The notes: generated by a model not told the origin, from the sequence alone. A DNA stretch of 64,000 bases from Petrotoga sp. 9PW.55.5.1 (GCF_003265365.1 NZ_AUPM01000013.1:1-64000), one strand, 5' to 3'. Positions 17,233 through 26,455 are shown, numbered from the stretch's first letter. Numbers and translations are program-made.

Positions 17233-19320
17233 ATGATATTTGGACTTGATATAGGTACGCGAACATTGGTAGGCTTATTAGCAGAGTACGATGAAGAAAG
17301 AGAGAAAATAATAATAAAACATTTTGCAGAAATTGAACATGAAAATAGAGCCATGCTTGATGGTCAAATACATGATGTAAATAAAGTTGTTAAAGGTGTT
17401 GCGAGCATAAAAAGAAAATTAGAAGAAGAAAATGAAAATAAACTAACCGAAGTAGCCATAGCAATAGCTGGGAGATTTCTGATTTCTTCCGTAGGGTCAT
17501 ATTCTATAGATATTTCAGAGTACGGATATCTTGATGATGAAATTACTAAAAAAATGGAACTAGAAGCAGTGAAAAATGCAACTAAGAAAAGTAATTATTC
17601 TCAAGAAATGTTTTGCGTAGGATACTCAGTATTATATTACAGTCTTGATGGCCAATGGATTAAACATTTAGAAGGCCAAAGAGGCGATAAAGCTAAAGTT
17701 AAAGTTTTAGCCGCTTTCTTACCTAAAAATGTTGTCGAAGCTATTATGTCAGTATTGGATAAAGTTGGATTAAAACCAATTCATATAACTTTAGAACCTA
17801 TAGCAGCTACAAGTTTAGTGGTTCCTGAGGATTTAAGAAACTTAAATATTGCAATGGTGGATGTTGGAGCTGGAACAAGCGATATAGCTATATCTGATAA
17901 AGGTGTGATAATAGGATATGGGATGGTGCCTTTGGCAGGGGATGAAATAACAGATTGTATTTCAGAACATTTACTTGTAGACTTTAAAACAGCCGAAAAG
18001 ATTAAAAAGCAACTTTCATATCAGAATACAATTACTTACAGCGATATATTGGATAATTTCCAAGAAGTAAAAAGGGAAGAAATTCTTGAAATATTGTCAC
18101 CGGTCATAGATAATATTACAGAAAATATTGCAAAAGAAATAAAAAATTTAAATGGTAAAACCCCAGTTGCTATTTTGGTAGTAGGGGGTGGAGGTAAAGT
18201 TCCTACCTTCACTGAAAAATTAGCTAAGAAGTTTGATTTACCAAAATCAAGAGTGTCATTAAAGACTGCAAAAAATTTTGACAACATAATATTTGAAACA
18301 AAAAGATTAGAAGGAAGTGAATACGTTACTCCTCTTGGTATCGTAAATGTTGCCATAAAAAAACAAGGTAGTGTTTTCAATACAGTGAAAGTCAATGGAA
18401 GAAATGTGAACATGCTTATAATAGGGAAAGATATGAATGTTCTGCAAACTTTACTACAAGCGGGATATGCGGTAGACAAATTAGTTGGGACTCCCTCTCC
18501 AGCAATTGCTTTCGAATTAGACGGAAAATTGCAGATAAAAAAAGGAAATATGGGAGAAAAGGCAAAAATACGGATTAACGGGATAATAGGGGATTTACAT
18601 TCAACTATAAAACCTGGAGATCATATCGAGATTGAAGAGCCAAAAGACGGCCAGCCTGTTACTTTAAAAATAAAGGATATAGTAAAACCGATTCAGTACT
18701 ACTTAAATGGAATTCCAAAAGAAGCATATCCAAAAATAACAAAAAATGATGAGAAAATAGAAGATTTAGAAGAAAAAATTGAAGATGGTGATAAAATTCA
18801 AACAGCACTACCTACGATTGCAGATGTATTTAAAGAGTATAACGAAAAAGTATTCTTCACAATAAACAACCTTCCTTATGAGGTCCCTGTAGGTACTACT
18901 GTATTAAAAGAAGATGAAATCCTAGATAGAGATTATAAAATAAAGAATGGAGACATTTTAAAAACCAGATCGGAAAACTTGCCGAAAATTAAGGATTTTT
19001 TGGATTTAGAAATTCAAAAAATGAAAGTATTTTTAAATGGGAAAGAAGTTGATCTGGACAAGGAAGAAATCATAATTTCAAACAATGGGAAAATATTGGA
19101 TCTTAACGAAAAAATAAGTAATGGAGCAAATTATACAGTAAAAAAGGTTCAAAGAGATGTTCAATTGATTGATGTTTTTTCAAAAGTATCTTTGAATTTA
19201 AATGAAATAGAATCGTATGAACTATATCTAAATGATGAAAGAATTGATAGTTTCTTAAAAAAAATAGAACCTGGAGCGAATGTGAGGCTGTTAATAAATG
19301 ATCAAAGGAATAGGGATTGA
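17233..19320 (+). CDS. FtsA-like actin-fold ATPase with long C-terminal repeat region
   Basis: The N-terminal half (about 1-380) has FtsA/Hsp70-fold signatures: GLDIGTRTLVGLL at the start, the phosphate-2 motif MVDVGAGTSDIAI around residue 210 and the adenosine motif VVGGGGKVPTF near 320. The C-terminal 300 residues are unlike FtsA. They hold about five loosely repeated modules of an hNG turn followed by an h-GD-h or related turn (INGIIGD-KPGDHIEI, LNGIPKE-DGDKI, INNLPYE-KNGDIL, LNGKEVD, LNDERID), suggestive of beta-grasp-like domains. Long proteins of this type next to mutS2 occur in Clostridia and Thermotogota; their role is unsettled. ATG 17233 has GGGGG 7 nt upstream, while ATG 17227 sits only one base after it, so the second is chosen. 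Confidence 0.75.
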   Translation: MIFGLDIGTRTLVGLLAEYDEEREKIIIKHFAEIEHENRAMLDGQIHDVNKVVKGVASIKRKLEEENENKLTEVAIAIAGRFLISSVGSYSIDISEYGYLDDEITKKMELEAVKNATKKSNYSQEMFCVGYSVLYYSLDGQWIKHLEGQRGDKAKVKVLAAFLPKNVVEAIMSVLDKVGLKPIHITLEPIAATSLVVPEDLRNLNIAMVDVGAGTSDIAISDKGVIIGYGMVPLAGDEITDCISEHLLVDFKTAEKIKKQLSYQNTITYSDILDNFQEVKREEILEILSPVIDNITENIAKEIKNLNGKTPVAILVVGGGGKVPTFTEKLAKKFDLPKSRVSLKTAKNFDNIIFETKRLEGSEYVTPLGIVNVAIKKQGSVFNTVKVNGRNVNMLIIGKDMNVLQTLLQAGYAVDKLVGTPSPAIAFELDGKLQIKKGNMGEKAKIRINGIIGDLHSTIKPGDHIEIEEPKDGQPVTLKIKDIVKPIQYYLNGIPKEAYPKITKNDEKIEDLEEKIEDGDKIQTALPTIADVFKEYNEKVFFTINNLPYEVPVGTTVLKEDEILDRDYKIKNGDILKTRSENLPKIKDFLDLEIQKMKVFLNGKEVDLDKEEIIISNNGKILDLNEKISNGANYTVKKVQRDVQLIDVFSKVSLNLNEIESYELYLNDERIDSFLKKIEPGANVRLLINDQRNRD

Positions 19321-19654
19321 CATTGTTAAAGTAGATAGAATAAATGAGAAAAATATTCAAAAAATTCTTTCTCCTAAAGAAAAAGAAGTTTATGAAAGTT
19401 TTAAAGGAGAAAAAAGGAAAAAGGAATACGCTGCTGGACGTTTTGCTGTTAAAGAAGCTATAATCAAATGCTTTAAAAGGTTTGTTCCTTACTCCGAGAT
19501 TACTATTTTAAATAGAGAGAGTGGAGAACCTTATTTAGATAATGAATCAATAAACTTTTTGTTTGAAAGATTTAAAGCTAAAGGTATTATTCATATAACT
19601 ATTGCCCATGAAAGAGAATATGCAGTAGCTTCTGCTATATTTGAAGAAGTCTAA
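19298..19654 (+). CDS. acpS: Holo-[acyl-carrier-protein] synthase
   Basis: AcpS transfers 4'-phosphopantetheine from CoA to Ser39 of AcpP. GIGIDIVKVDRI (Mg-binding Asp) and the helix AAGRFAVKEAIIKC (Glu) are the standard signature, and length 118 is typical. It overlaps the preceding gene by 23 nt. GTGAGG lies upstream of ATG 19298. Confidence 0.95.
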   Translation: MIKGIGIDIVKVDRINEKNIQKILSPKEKEVYESFKGEKRKKEYAAGRFAVKEAIIKCFKRFVPYSEITILNRESGEPYLDNESINFLFERFKAKGIIHITIAHEREYAVASAIFEEV

Positions 19655-19677
19655 CAAATATTATCTATCGCTAATTT

Positions 19678-19704
19678 AGGAGGGAACAACACTTGAGTGT
19701 TCCT
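19678..19704 (+). promoter_or_regulatory. Hairpin enclosing the ligA start codon
   Basis: GGAACA (19683-19688) can pair with TGTTCC (19698-19703), placing TTG 19693 in a 9-nt loop and part of AGGAGGG (19678-19684) in the stem. It could modulate ligA translation. Confidence 0.35.
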
Positions 19705-21699
19705 AAAGACATTAAAGAAAGATATGAAAAATTAAAATCAGAGGTTGAAGAACATAATTACAGGTACTATGTATTAGCCAGTCCTGTCATCTCTGATCAA
19801 GAATATGACAAACTTTTTAAAGAATTAGTAGAATTAGAAAAAAAATATCCAGAATTAAAATCTTCTGACTCACCAACTCAAAGAGTTGGAGGAATTGTTC
19901 TTGAAGGCTTTCAAAAAGTAAATCATTCTGTACTAATGCTCTCCTTAGATAATACGTATAATGAAGAAGAAATATTGGAATTTCATAAAAGGGTTTTAAA
20001 AAATTTAAAAAAAGAAAATGTTGAGTATTTATGTGAATTGAAAATAGATGGTGTTTCTGTAGCATTAAGATATAAAGATGGAGTTTTATCCCAAGCAATT
20101 ACTCGTGGGGATGGGACAGTAGGAGAAGATATTACTGAAAATGTAAAAACAATACCAGCTATTCCATTGAGGTTAAGAAAAAATGTAAGTATAGAGGTAC
20201 GCGGAGAAATATACATGCCAAAAAAAGAGTTTGTAAGAATTAACTCTGAAAGGGAAGAAAAAGGGTTACCTATTTTTGCAAATCCAAGAAATTCAACAGC
20301 GGGCACCTTAAAACTCTTAAATAGCTCAGAAGTTGCGAAAAGAAAACTGAATTGTTTTATGTATTATGTAATTAATCCTCAAAATTATAATCTAAAAACC
20401 CAAGAAGAAGCTTTGAATTTTTTGAAAGAAATAGGTTTTAGAGTAAATCCTAATTATAAAAAGGCTGAAAGTATAGAAGAAGTTGTTGAATTCTGGGAAA
20501 GTTGGAACTCGAAAAGAAAAGAATTGGAATATGAAGTAGATGGAATAGTAGTAAAAGTAAATAACTTTGAATTTCAAAGGCTTTTGGGGGAAACAGTTAG
20601 ATCTCCAAGATGGGCAATTGCTTTTAAATTTAAAGCTGACCAAAAAGAGACAAAGTTGGAGAATATAAAATTTCAAGTTGGAAGTACCGGGATAATAACT
20701 CCTGTAGCTGAATTTGTCCCTATTCAACTTGAAGGAACAATTGTTAGAAGGGCAAGTTTACATAACTTTGATTATATAAAAGAAAGAGATATACGTGCTG
20801 GCGATTACGTAATAGTAAAAAAAGCAGGAGGTATAATTCCTCAAGTAATAGGTCCTGTCAAAGAAAAAAGAACGGGTGAAGAAAAGGTTGTAACCCCTCC
20901 AAAATCGTGTCCAGTTTGTGGAGGAAAAGTCGGTAAGATTAGGGAATCTGAAGTTGCAATAAGGTGTTTGAATCCATCTTGTCCTGAAAAACTTTTAAGA
21001 TCTTTAGAAAATTTTGTTTCAAGAAATGCTATGAATATTCAGGGAATAGGGCCTAAGATTTTAAAAAGGATGGTTGAGTCAAAATTATTAAAAGATGTTT
21101 CTGATCTTTATTATCTAAATGAAGAAAAAATTAGAAGTTTGGGAGAAGGAATCGGAGACAAAACGGTTGAGAATATTTTAAATCAAATAGAGCAATCGAA
21201 AAGTAGGGAATTAGATAGATTGATAAATGGGTTAGGGGTACCGAATATAGGTACAAAAACGGCAAAAGATTTGGCTAACCATTTCAAAACATTGGATAAT
21301 CTTATGAAAGCTAATTTTGATGAACTTATTGAAATAGAGGGGATTGGAGAAGACATAGCAAATTCTATTATTAAGTTCTTTTCACAAGAAGAGGTAAAAA
21401 AAATAATTAAAAAGTTAAAAGAAGCAGGAGTAAAAACAGGACAAAAGGAAATTAAAGAAAAAGAAGGTCCACTAAAAGGATTAATTATTTGTCAGACGGG
21501 AGTACTATCGAGAATGACTAGACAAGAGTTTGCTGAATATGTTGAATCTCTAGGGGCTGTTTTTAATGAAAATTTGACTAAAAGGACTAATTTACTCGTT
21601 GTTGGTGAAAACCCAGGTTCAAAAGTAGAAAAAGCTCAAAAGTATGGAACCGTTATAATGAGCGAAGAAGAGTTTTTTGAAAAATATGAGAAAAATTAA
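19693..21699 (+). CDS. ligA: NAD+-dependent DNA ligase
   Basis: LigA seals nicks using NAD+. The order is Ia domain, adenylation domain with AMP-accepting K117 in CELKIDG, OB-fold, four-Cys zinc finger (SCPVCGGK ... RCLNPSCPEK), helix-hairpin-helix repeats (LGVPNIGTKTA, IEGIGEDIA) and a C-terminal BRCT domain (GLIICQTGVLSRMTR). Length 668 is typical. The start is TTG 19693 with AGGAGGG 8 nt upstream. Confidence 0.97.
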   Translation: MSVPKDIKERYEKLKSEVEEHNYRYYVLASPVISDQEYDKLFKELVELEKKYPELKSSDSPTQRVGGIVLEGFQKVNHSVLMLSLDNTYNEEEILEFHKRVLKNLKKENVEYLCELKIDGVSVALRYKDGVLSQAITRGDGTVGEDITENVKTIPAIPLRLRKNVSIEVRGEIYMPKKEFVRINSEREEKGLPIFANPRNSTAGTLKLLNSSEVAKRKLNCFMYYVINPQNYNLKTQEEALNFLKEIGFRVNPNYKKAESIEEVVEFWESWNSKRKELEYEVDGIVVKVNNFEFQRLLGETVRSPRWAIAFKFKADQKETKLENIKFQVGSTGIITPVAEFVPIQLEGTIVRRASLHNFDYIKERDIRAGDYVIVKKAGGIIPQVIGPVKEKRTGEEKVVTPPKSCPVCGGKVGKIRESEVAIRCLNPSCPEKLLRSLENFVSRNAMNIQGIGPKILKRMVESKLLKDVSDLYYLNEEKIRSLGEGIGDKTVENILNQIEQSKSRELDRLINGLGVPNIGTKTAKDLANHFKTLDNLMKANFDELIEIEGIGEDIANSIIKFFSQEEVKKIIKKLKEAGVKTGQKEIKEKEGPLKGLIICQTGVLSRMTRQEFAEYVESLGAVFNENLTKRTNLLVVGENPGSKVEKAQKYGTVIMSEEEFFEKYEKN

Positions 21700-22816
21700 T
21701 AGACATTTTAGATATTATCTTTTGTTATCTTTTTTATTTTTTAATACTTTATTATTTTCAGAGATAGCAATCAATGAAGATTATCTCTTAAAAAGTATTT
21801 ATGAAGGGGTGAATTTTACCAACGTAACTCCTTATCCTATTTCTTCAAGCGACGAACTTGAAGCGTATCCTGGTTTTTTTTATAAATCTTTTGATCCTTT
21901 GTGGTTAATAGGTGGAGTTTTTCAAAGCAATTGGTCAGATTTAGAAAGGGGAGTTTACCTTTCTGATTCTCTTCCGTATGTAACAGGGTTTATGGGGGGA
22001 TATGACGGAGGAAATCTAAGAGTTATAAGTGGCATGTATTTCTTTGATCCTTTTTTAACAGAAGAGGAATTAGAAAGGCAAATGGACACATCATTTGATA
22101 GAAACTCAGATAGAAAAGGAATATCAAATTTTGGTTACAAAGATCCCTCTAAAAGCTTATTTATTCATCGTGTTGAGTTTCTTTTTTTTAAAAATAGAGT
22201 AAGATTGTCATTGAACGAACTTAATCTAGTTGGTGGGAAATACCCTGATCTTTCTGATGCTAACCTGTTTGGGATAGCTCATAATAACTTTGGAGAAGGT
22301 TTTTCTAACAATATGCTCGGGATTGATTTATCCATAATTCCTTTAGATGGTTGGCAATTATATGGACAATTCGCCATGGATGATTTTCTAGTACCTGGAA
22401 CAGAAAGTGGGGCAATAAATTATAAACCTACAGCTCTTGCGTGGGGACTAGGAACCAGATATGTAACTGAAACTTCAAAATATTATATATCTCCAAAGTT
22501 CGAGTATTATAAGATTTATACTTGGATTTATAATCACTGGTTACCATCTCTAAAATTCACTGCAAAATACAATGGCGAAGAAATACCTATAGGATTTGAT
22601 TATGGAAACGATATGGAAGGGTTTTTAATAGGTTTAGATATTTTCAATGAGAAAATAAAATACAAATTTATTTTAGAGTATTATTTAAAAGGAGAAATAG
22701 ATCTAAATACTTCATACGAAGATGAAAGAAAGTCAGAAGTAGATGGTTGGGCTGGACCTTATGGCGAAACTGAACCTTTTTTTAGTATATCTTTTAAATT
22801 TGAAGTAAAAATTTAG
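21686..22816 (+). CDS. Wzi-like outer-membrane beta-barrel protein, paralogue 1
   Basis: The protein has a signal peptide (about 1-24, YLLLSFLFFNTLLFS) followed by beta-rich sequence with many aromatic and glycine residues. It shares a layout with the protein at 36996: a strand with WIYN or WLYN, then GEIDLNT versus GEVDINT, then GPYGETE versus GPVGETK near the C-terminus. The segment FGIAHNNFGEGFSNNMLGIDLS resembles the GxxxWGxG-type motifs of Wzi/capsule-assembly barrels, so a porin- or Wzi-like envelope role is inferred. ATG 21686 is preferred; TTG 21677 is possible. It overlaps the ligA end by 14 nt. A strong palindromic terminator follows. Confidence 0.6.
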   Translation: MRKINRHFRYYLLLSFLFFNTLLFSEIAINEDYLLKSIYEGVNFTNVTPYPISSSDELEAYPGFFYKSFDPLWLIGGVFQSNWSDLERGVYLSDSLPYVTGFMGGYDGGNLRVISGMYFFDPFLTEEELERQMDTSFDRNSDRKGISNFGYKDPSKSLFIHRVEFLFFKNRVRLSLNELNLVGGKYPDLSDANLFGIAHNNFGEGFSNNMLGIDLSIIPLDGWQLYGQFAMDDFLVPGTESGAINYKPTALAWGLGTRYVTETSKYYISPKFEYYKIYTWIYNHWLPSLKFTAKYNGEEIPIGFDYGNDMEGFLIGLDIFNEKIKYKFILEYYLKGEIDLNTSYEDERKSEVDGWAGPYGETEPFFSISFKFEVKI

Positions 22817-22840
22817 CGGTACAAATGTACCGCTAAATTT
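22809..22840. terminator. Bidirectional palindromic terminator between convergent genes
   Basis: AAATTTAGCGGTAC (22809-22822), loop AAAT, GTACCGCTAAATTT (22827-22840) is a perfect 14-bp stem. It includes the stop codon of the plus-strand gene and touches the stop of the minus-strand phosphofructokinase gene, so it serves both. Confidence 0.85.
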
Positions 22841-23856
22841 CAGAAAAACATTTTAGCCATTTCATAAATATCTTTATTTATTTCTTTATTTTTCAAAATC
22901 TCTTCTGTATAGGGTTTTTCAACTATTTCAAAGCCTTTTAATCCCAATGCGATATTTGATTTCCCTTTCTTTACCTTTTCAATAGCACTGACACCGAATT
23001 TAAAGGCTAAATATCTATCAAAAGCTGAAGGAGTTCCTCCTCTTTGTAAATAATCTAAATTTACAGTCCTACATTCTACATTTTCCAAATTGTTCTTGAT
23101 ATACTCTGTTAATAACTCGGAGGGTCTCATAAAATCACGAATCTTTTCATCACCTATTGAATTTAGAACCTCATCAGGGAGTTTGACTTTTTCTTCCACA
23201 ACGATAATAGAGAATCGTCTTCCAACTGAATATCTTCTTTTTATATTTTCGATCATTTTTTGAGCTTCAAATCCAACCTCAGGAATTATAATATAGTCAG
23301 CACCACCTGCCATACCTCCTATAGTAGCTAACCAGCCTGCTTCATCCCCGCCGGTTTCTACAACAACTACTCTATGTCCAGCGCTAGCAGTAGAGTGGAG
23401 CTTATCTAAAGCATCTGTTACTGTTTGTAAGGCGGTTAAAAAACCAACGCTCAAATCCGTCCAATATAGATCATTATCAACAGTTGCGGGAATAATAATT
23501 GAAGGAATACCTTCATCTGCCAATTTTAACGCTATTTTCGCACCAGTATGACCTGTTAATAATATCAAGCTGGTAAGTTGATATCTTTCAAAATTATTTT
23601 TTAATTTTTTTAAATCATTCGGGTTAGCAGTGGGATCATACTTTGAAGATCCTAATATTATCCCGCCTTCTGGTAATTTTCCCGAAACATGTTCCTTTGC
23701 TAAAATAGTTAATTTATCTTCAACTAATCCCCAAAAACCATCATTCACACCTACCACTTCAATATCTTCATTAGCACCTTTTACAATTAATGCTCTAATT
23801 ACAGCGTTAAGTCCCGGACAATCTCCGCCTACATTTAAAACCGCTACTCTCTTCAC
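22840..23856 (-). CDS. 6-phosphofructokinase family protein with altered catalytic motif
   Basis: The PFK fold is clear from NVGGDCPGLNAVIR at the start, TVDNDL, and LQRGGTPSAFDR late in the chain; length 338 is right. Family members phosphorylate fructose 6-phosphate with ATP or PPi. The usual GGDGS (ATP) or GGDDT (PPi) motif is replaced by TGHTGA, the residue before TVDND is Ala, not Gly or Lys, and the MGR phosphate-contact motif reads TGG. Donor and substrate therefore cannot be assigned by the standard rule. GTG 23856 has GGAGGTG 7 nt upstream. It follows hppA by 29 nt in one operon, which hints at a PPi link but does not prove it. Confidence 0.8.
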   Translation of the reverse strand: MKRVAVLNVGGDCPGLNAVIRALIVKGANEDIEVVGVNDGFWGLVEDKLTILAKEHVSGKLPEGGIILGSSKYDPTANPNDLKKLKNNFERYQLTSLILLTGHTGAKIALKLADEGIPSIIIPATVDNDLYWTDLSVGFLTALQTVTDALDKLHSTASAGHRVVVVETGGDEAGWLATIGGMAGGADYIIIPEVGFEAQKMIENIKRRYSVGRRFSIIVVEEKVKLPDEVLNSIGDEKIRDFMRPSELLTEYIKNNLENVECRTVNLDYLQRGGTPSAFDRYLAFKFGVSAIEKVKKGKSNIALGLKGFEIVEKPYTEEILKNKEINKDIYEMAKMFF

Positions 23857-23885
23857 GAACTTTCACCTCCAGGTCAAAAAAATAT

Positions 23886-25868
23886 TTATTCAAAAAATCT
23901 CATTAAAACAGGAATAATAACTATTGAAACAATAGACATGAGTTTTATTAATATGTTTATAGATGGTCCTGCTGCATCTTTTAAAGGATCTCCTACAGTA
24001 TCTCCAATTACAGATGCTTTATGAGCTAAAGAACCTTTACCTCCATAATTTCCTTCTTCTATATGTTTTTTCGCATTATCCCAAGCACCTCCAGAGTTTG
24101 CCATGAATATTGCCAACATAACTCCGGATGCGGTAGTTCCAGCTAACATCCCGGCTACTGCTTCTTTACCTAAAAATAAAAACACCAAAATAGGGGCTAT
24201 AACAGCAATCAAAGAGGGCAAAATCATATATTTTAGGGCTCCATTGGTTGCAATTTTAACACATTTACCATAATCAGGATCAGCTTTTCCCTCCATTAAA
24301 CCTACAATTTCTTTAAATTGTCTTCTAACTTCTTCTACCATCAGATTAGCTGCATTTCCAACAGCCTTCATTACTAAAGAGGAAAAAAGGAATGGAAGCA
24401 TTCCGCCTATCAAAAGAGCGGTAAACACGTTCGCATTATTCAGATCTACCAAGGATATATTGGTTACTTGCAAGTAAGAAGCGAATAAAGCAAGTGCAGT
24501 TAGAGCTGCTGAACCAATAGCAAAGCCTTTCCCCATTGCAGCGGTAGTATTTCCAACTGCGTCTAACTTATCGGTTCTTTCTCTGACATAAGGTTCAAGA
24601 TGAGCCATTTCAGCAATTCCACCAGCGTTATCAGCAATTGGCCCATAAGCATCTATTGATAAGCTCATTCCCAAGGTAGAAAGCATTCCTACGGATGAAA
24701 TAGCTATTCCGAATAATCCATAGAAATTGAAAGATATGACAATAGCTATCCCTATTAAAAGAATTGGAAAAAAAGTAGATTCCATACCCAATGCGAGACC
24801 ATTAATAATTAATGGCGCAGCACCTGATGGAGAACTTTTTGCTAATTCTTTGACAGGTTTTTTTGCAGTATAATATTCTGTGAAAATACCTATAAGAATT
24901 CCTACTATCATCCCTAAAATTACTATCAAACCAGCATCATAATATCCCAAAAAGAATCTAGACAATAATATAACTACAATTCCTTGAAGAAAAGCTGTAG
25001 TATAAGTACCAAAGTGCAGAGCTTTTTCAGGTTTTAAGTCTTTAGTTTTTTTAATATAATAATTTACGCTAATTATACCTAGAATCGATAATAATAAACC
25101 AGAAGAGGCAACGAAAAATGGAAAAATTGCACCTTTTATCGAAAAAGCTATACCACCCAATACTGAAGCAGAAAATATTGAACCCACGTATGATTCGTAC
25201 AAATCCGCCCCCATTCCAGCAACATCTCCAACATTATCTCCAACATTGTCTGCTATAACTGCGGGATTTCTGGGATCATCTTCTGGAATATTAGCTTCAA
25301 CCTTACCTACTAGATCTGCTCCGACATCGGCTGCTTTGGTAAATATTCCTCCACCAACTCTAGCAAAAAGGGCAACAAAAGAAGCTCCCATTGCATAGCC
25401 ACTCATTAATTCAGTGTTTCCCCCGCCAAGGAAGAAGACTGCACCAAGCCCCATTAATCCAAGGGATGTTACGGTCATTCCCATAACGGCTCCACCATTA
25501 AAAGAAATGGTTAAAGCTTCTTTTAAGCTACTTCGTGCTGCATGAGTGGTTCTTGCATTCGCTCTAGTTGCTATAGACATTCCAAAAAAACCAGCCAAAA
25601 CAGAAAAAATTGATCCGAGAAGAAAAGATAATGCCATTGACAAAGAATTTGCTATCAACAAGAAGAGTGCGAACAAAATTATTACCAAAAAAAGGATCTT
25701 GTATTCAGAAAATAAAAAAGATCTAGCCCCGATTTGAATAATCTTTGAAAGCTTTTGCATAACGTCATTTCCACTTGATTTTTCTAATATATTAAAAACC
25801 AGAAAAAAAGTAAATATAATACCAATCCCACCACTAATAACAGATATCAATTGTGACGTAGCACCCAT
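23886..25868 (-). CDS. hppA: Membrane-bound ion-pumping pyrophosphatase (K+-dependent type)
   Basis: HppA hydrolyses PPi and pumps Na+ or H+ across the inner membrane. The 660-residue protein has about 16 hydrophobic helices and the signature FTKAADVGADLVGK, then EDDPRNPAVIADNVGDNVGD. The GNTTAA motif has Ala where K+-independent enzymes have Lys, so K+-dependence is predicted. The Thermotoga homologue pumps Na+, but the ion cannot be fixed from sequence by eye. ATG 25868 has AGGAGGG upstream. It is divergent from zur. Confidence 0.95.
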   Translation of the reverse strand: MGATSQLISVISGGIGIIFTFFLVFNILEKSSGNDVMQKLSKIIQIGARSFLFSEYKILFLVIILFALFLLIANSLSMALSFLLGSIFSVLAGFFGMSIATRANARTTHAARSSLKEALTISFNGGAVMGMTVTSLGLMGLGAVFFLGGGNTELMSGYAMGASFVALFARVGGGIFTKAADVGADLVGKVEANIPEDDPRNPAVIADNVGDNVGDVAGMGADLYESYVGSIFSASVLGGIAFSIKGAIFPFFVASSGLLLSILGIISVNYYIKKTKDLKPEKALHFGTYTTAFLQGIVVILLSRFFLGYYDAGLIVILGMIVGILIGIFTEYYTAKKPVKELAKSSPSGAAPLIINGLALGMESTFFPILLIGIAIVISFNFYGLFGIAISSVGMLSTLGMSLSIDAYGPIADNAGGIAEMAHLEPYVRERTDKLDAVGNTTAAMGKGFAIGSAALTALALFASYLQVTNISLVDLNNANVFTALLIGGMLPFLFSSLVMKAVGNAANLMVEEVRRQFKEIVGLMEGKADPDYGKCVKIATNGALKYMILPSLIAVIAPILVFLFLGKEAVAGMLAGTTASGVMLAIFMANSGGAWDNAKKHIEEGNYGGKGSLAHKASVIGDTVGDPLKDAAGPSINILIKLMSIVSIVIIPVLMRFFE

Positions 25869-25936
25869 AATTTCCCTCCTGTTTACTTGTGAATAAAAAA
25901 TATTTTCGAAAACGCTAATTCTATCCTTTTTATTAG

Positions 25937-25945
25937 ATTATATCA
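25937..25945 (-). promoter_or_regulatory. Extended -10 promoter of hppA
   Basis: On the minus strand TGATATAAT (25945-25937) fits TGnTATAAT, about 70 nt before the hppA start. The -35 region overlaps the divergent zur -35. Confidence 0.55.
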
Positions 25946-25955
25946 CATTAAAGAG

Positions 25956-25984
25956 TTGACAATAATTCAAATTTGATGTATAAT
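25956..25984 (+). promoter_or_regulatory. Sigma-A promoter of zur-znu operon
   Basis: TTGACA (25956-25961), a 17-nt spacer, TATAAT (25979-25984): exact consensus. The operator dyad begins 5 nt downstream. Confidence 0.88.
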
Positions 25985-25988
25985 AATC

Positions 25989-26022
25989 ATGCAACTCATT
26001 TGCAAATGCAAGTGAATTGCAT
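25989..26022 (+). promoter_or_regulatory. Candidate Zur operator, 34-bp imperfect dyad
   Basis: ATGCAA ... TTGCAAATGCAA ... TTGCAT reads nearly the same on both strands (six mismatched positions including the centre). It spans the expected transcription start, so a bound metalloregulator would block initiation of its own operon. Confidence 0.75.
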
Positions 26023-26045
26023 AAAAAAACATAGGAGTAATCTCA

Positions 26046-26420
26046 ATGAAAAGTACTAAAGCCAGAAAAGATATTTTGGAAATATTAGAAAGATACGATT
26101 TCCCTCTAAATGCTGAAGAAGTTTATGAAATATTGGATGAAGATTACGACAAATCAACCATCTATAGAAACCTTAAAAAATTTGAAAAAGATGGAACGAT
26201 AAAATCTATTGTTTTTTCAGATAAAATTAAATATTTTTACAAAATAGAGGGACACTTTCATTTTATTTACTGTATTAAATGTAAGAAGTTCGAAAAGTTT
26301 GATATTTGTTATTCTGAATCAATGAGTCAATACTTAAAAGAAAAGTTAGGTTACCAAATTATCAGTCACACATTATATTTTGAAGGAATATGCAAAGATT
26401 GTCAAAAAAGTAGTTCATAA
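26046..26420 (+). CDS. zur: Fur-family metalloregulator, probably Zur
   Basis: The 124-residue protein has a Fur-type winged helix (residues 1-70, STIYRNLKKFEKDG recognition helix) and a metal-binding dimerisation domain with HFHFIYC and two CxxC pairs (CIKC, CKDC) for structural zinc. It leads an operon with a ZnuACB-type transporter whose binding protein has a His-rich loop, so zinc sensing is more likely than iron. It is expected to bind the dyad at 25989 with zinc and repress itself and the transporter. The start ATG 26046 has AGGAG upstream. Fur or manganese specificity cannot be excluded. Confidence 0.85.
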   Translation: MKSTKARKDILEILERYDFPLNAEEVYEILDEDYDKSTIYRNLKKFEKDGTIKSIVFSDKIKYFYKIEGHFHFIYCIKCKKFEKFDICYSESMSQYLKEKLGYQIISHTLYFEGICKDCQKSSS

Positions 26421-26455
26421 AATTTAAAATAAAGCAGATGAAGGAGGATAATAAG

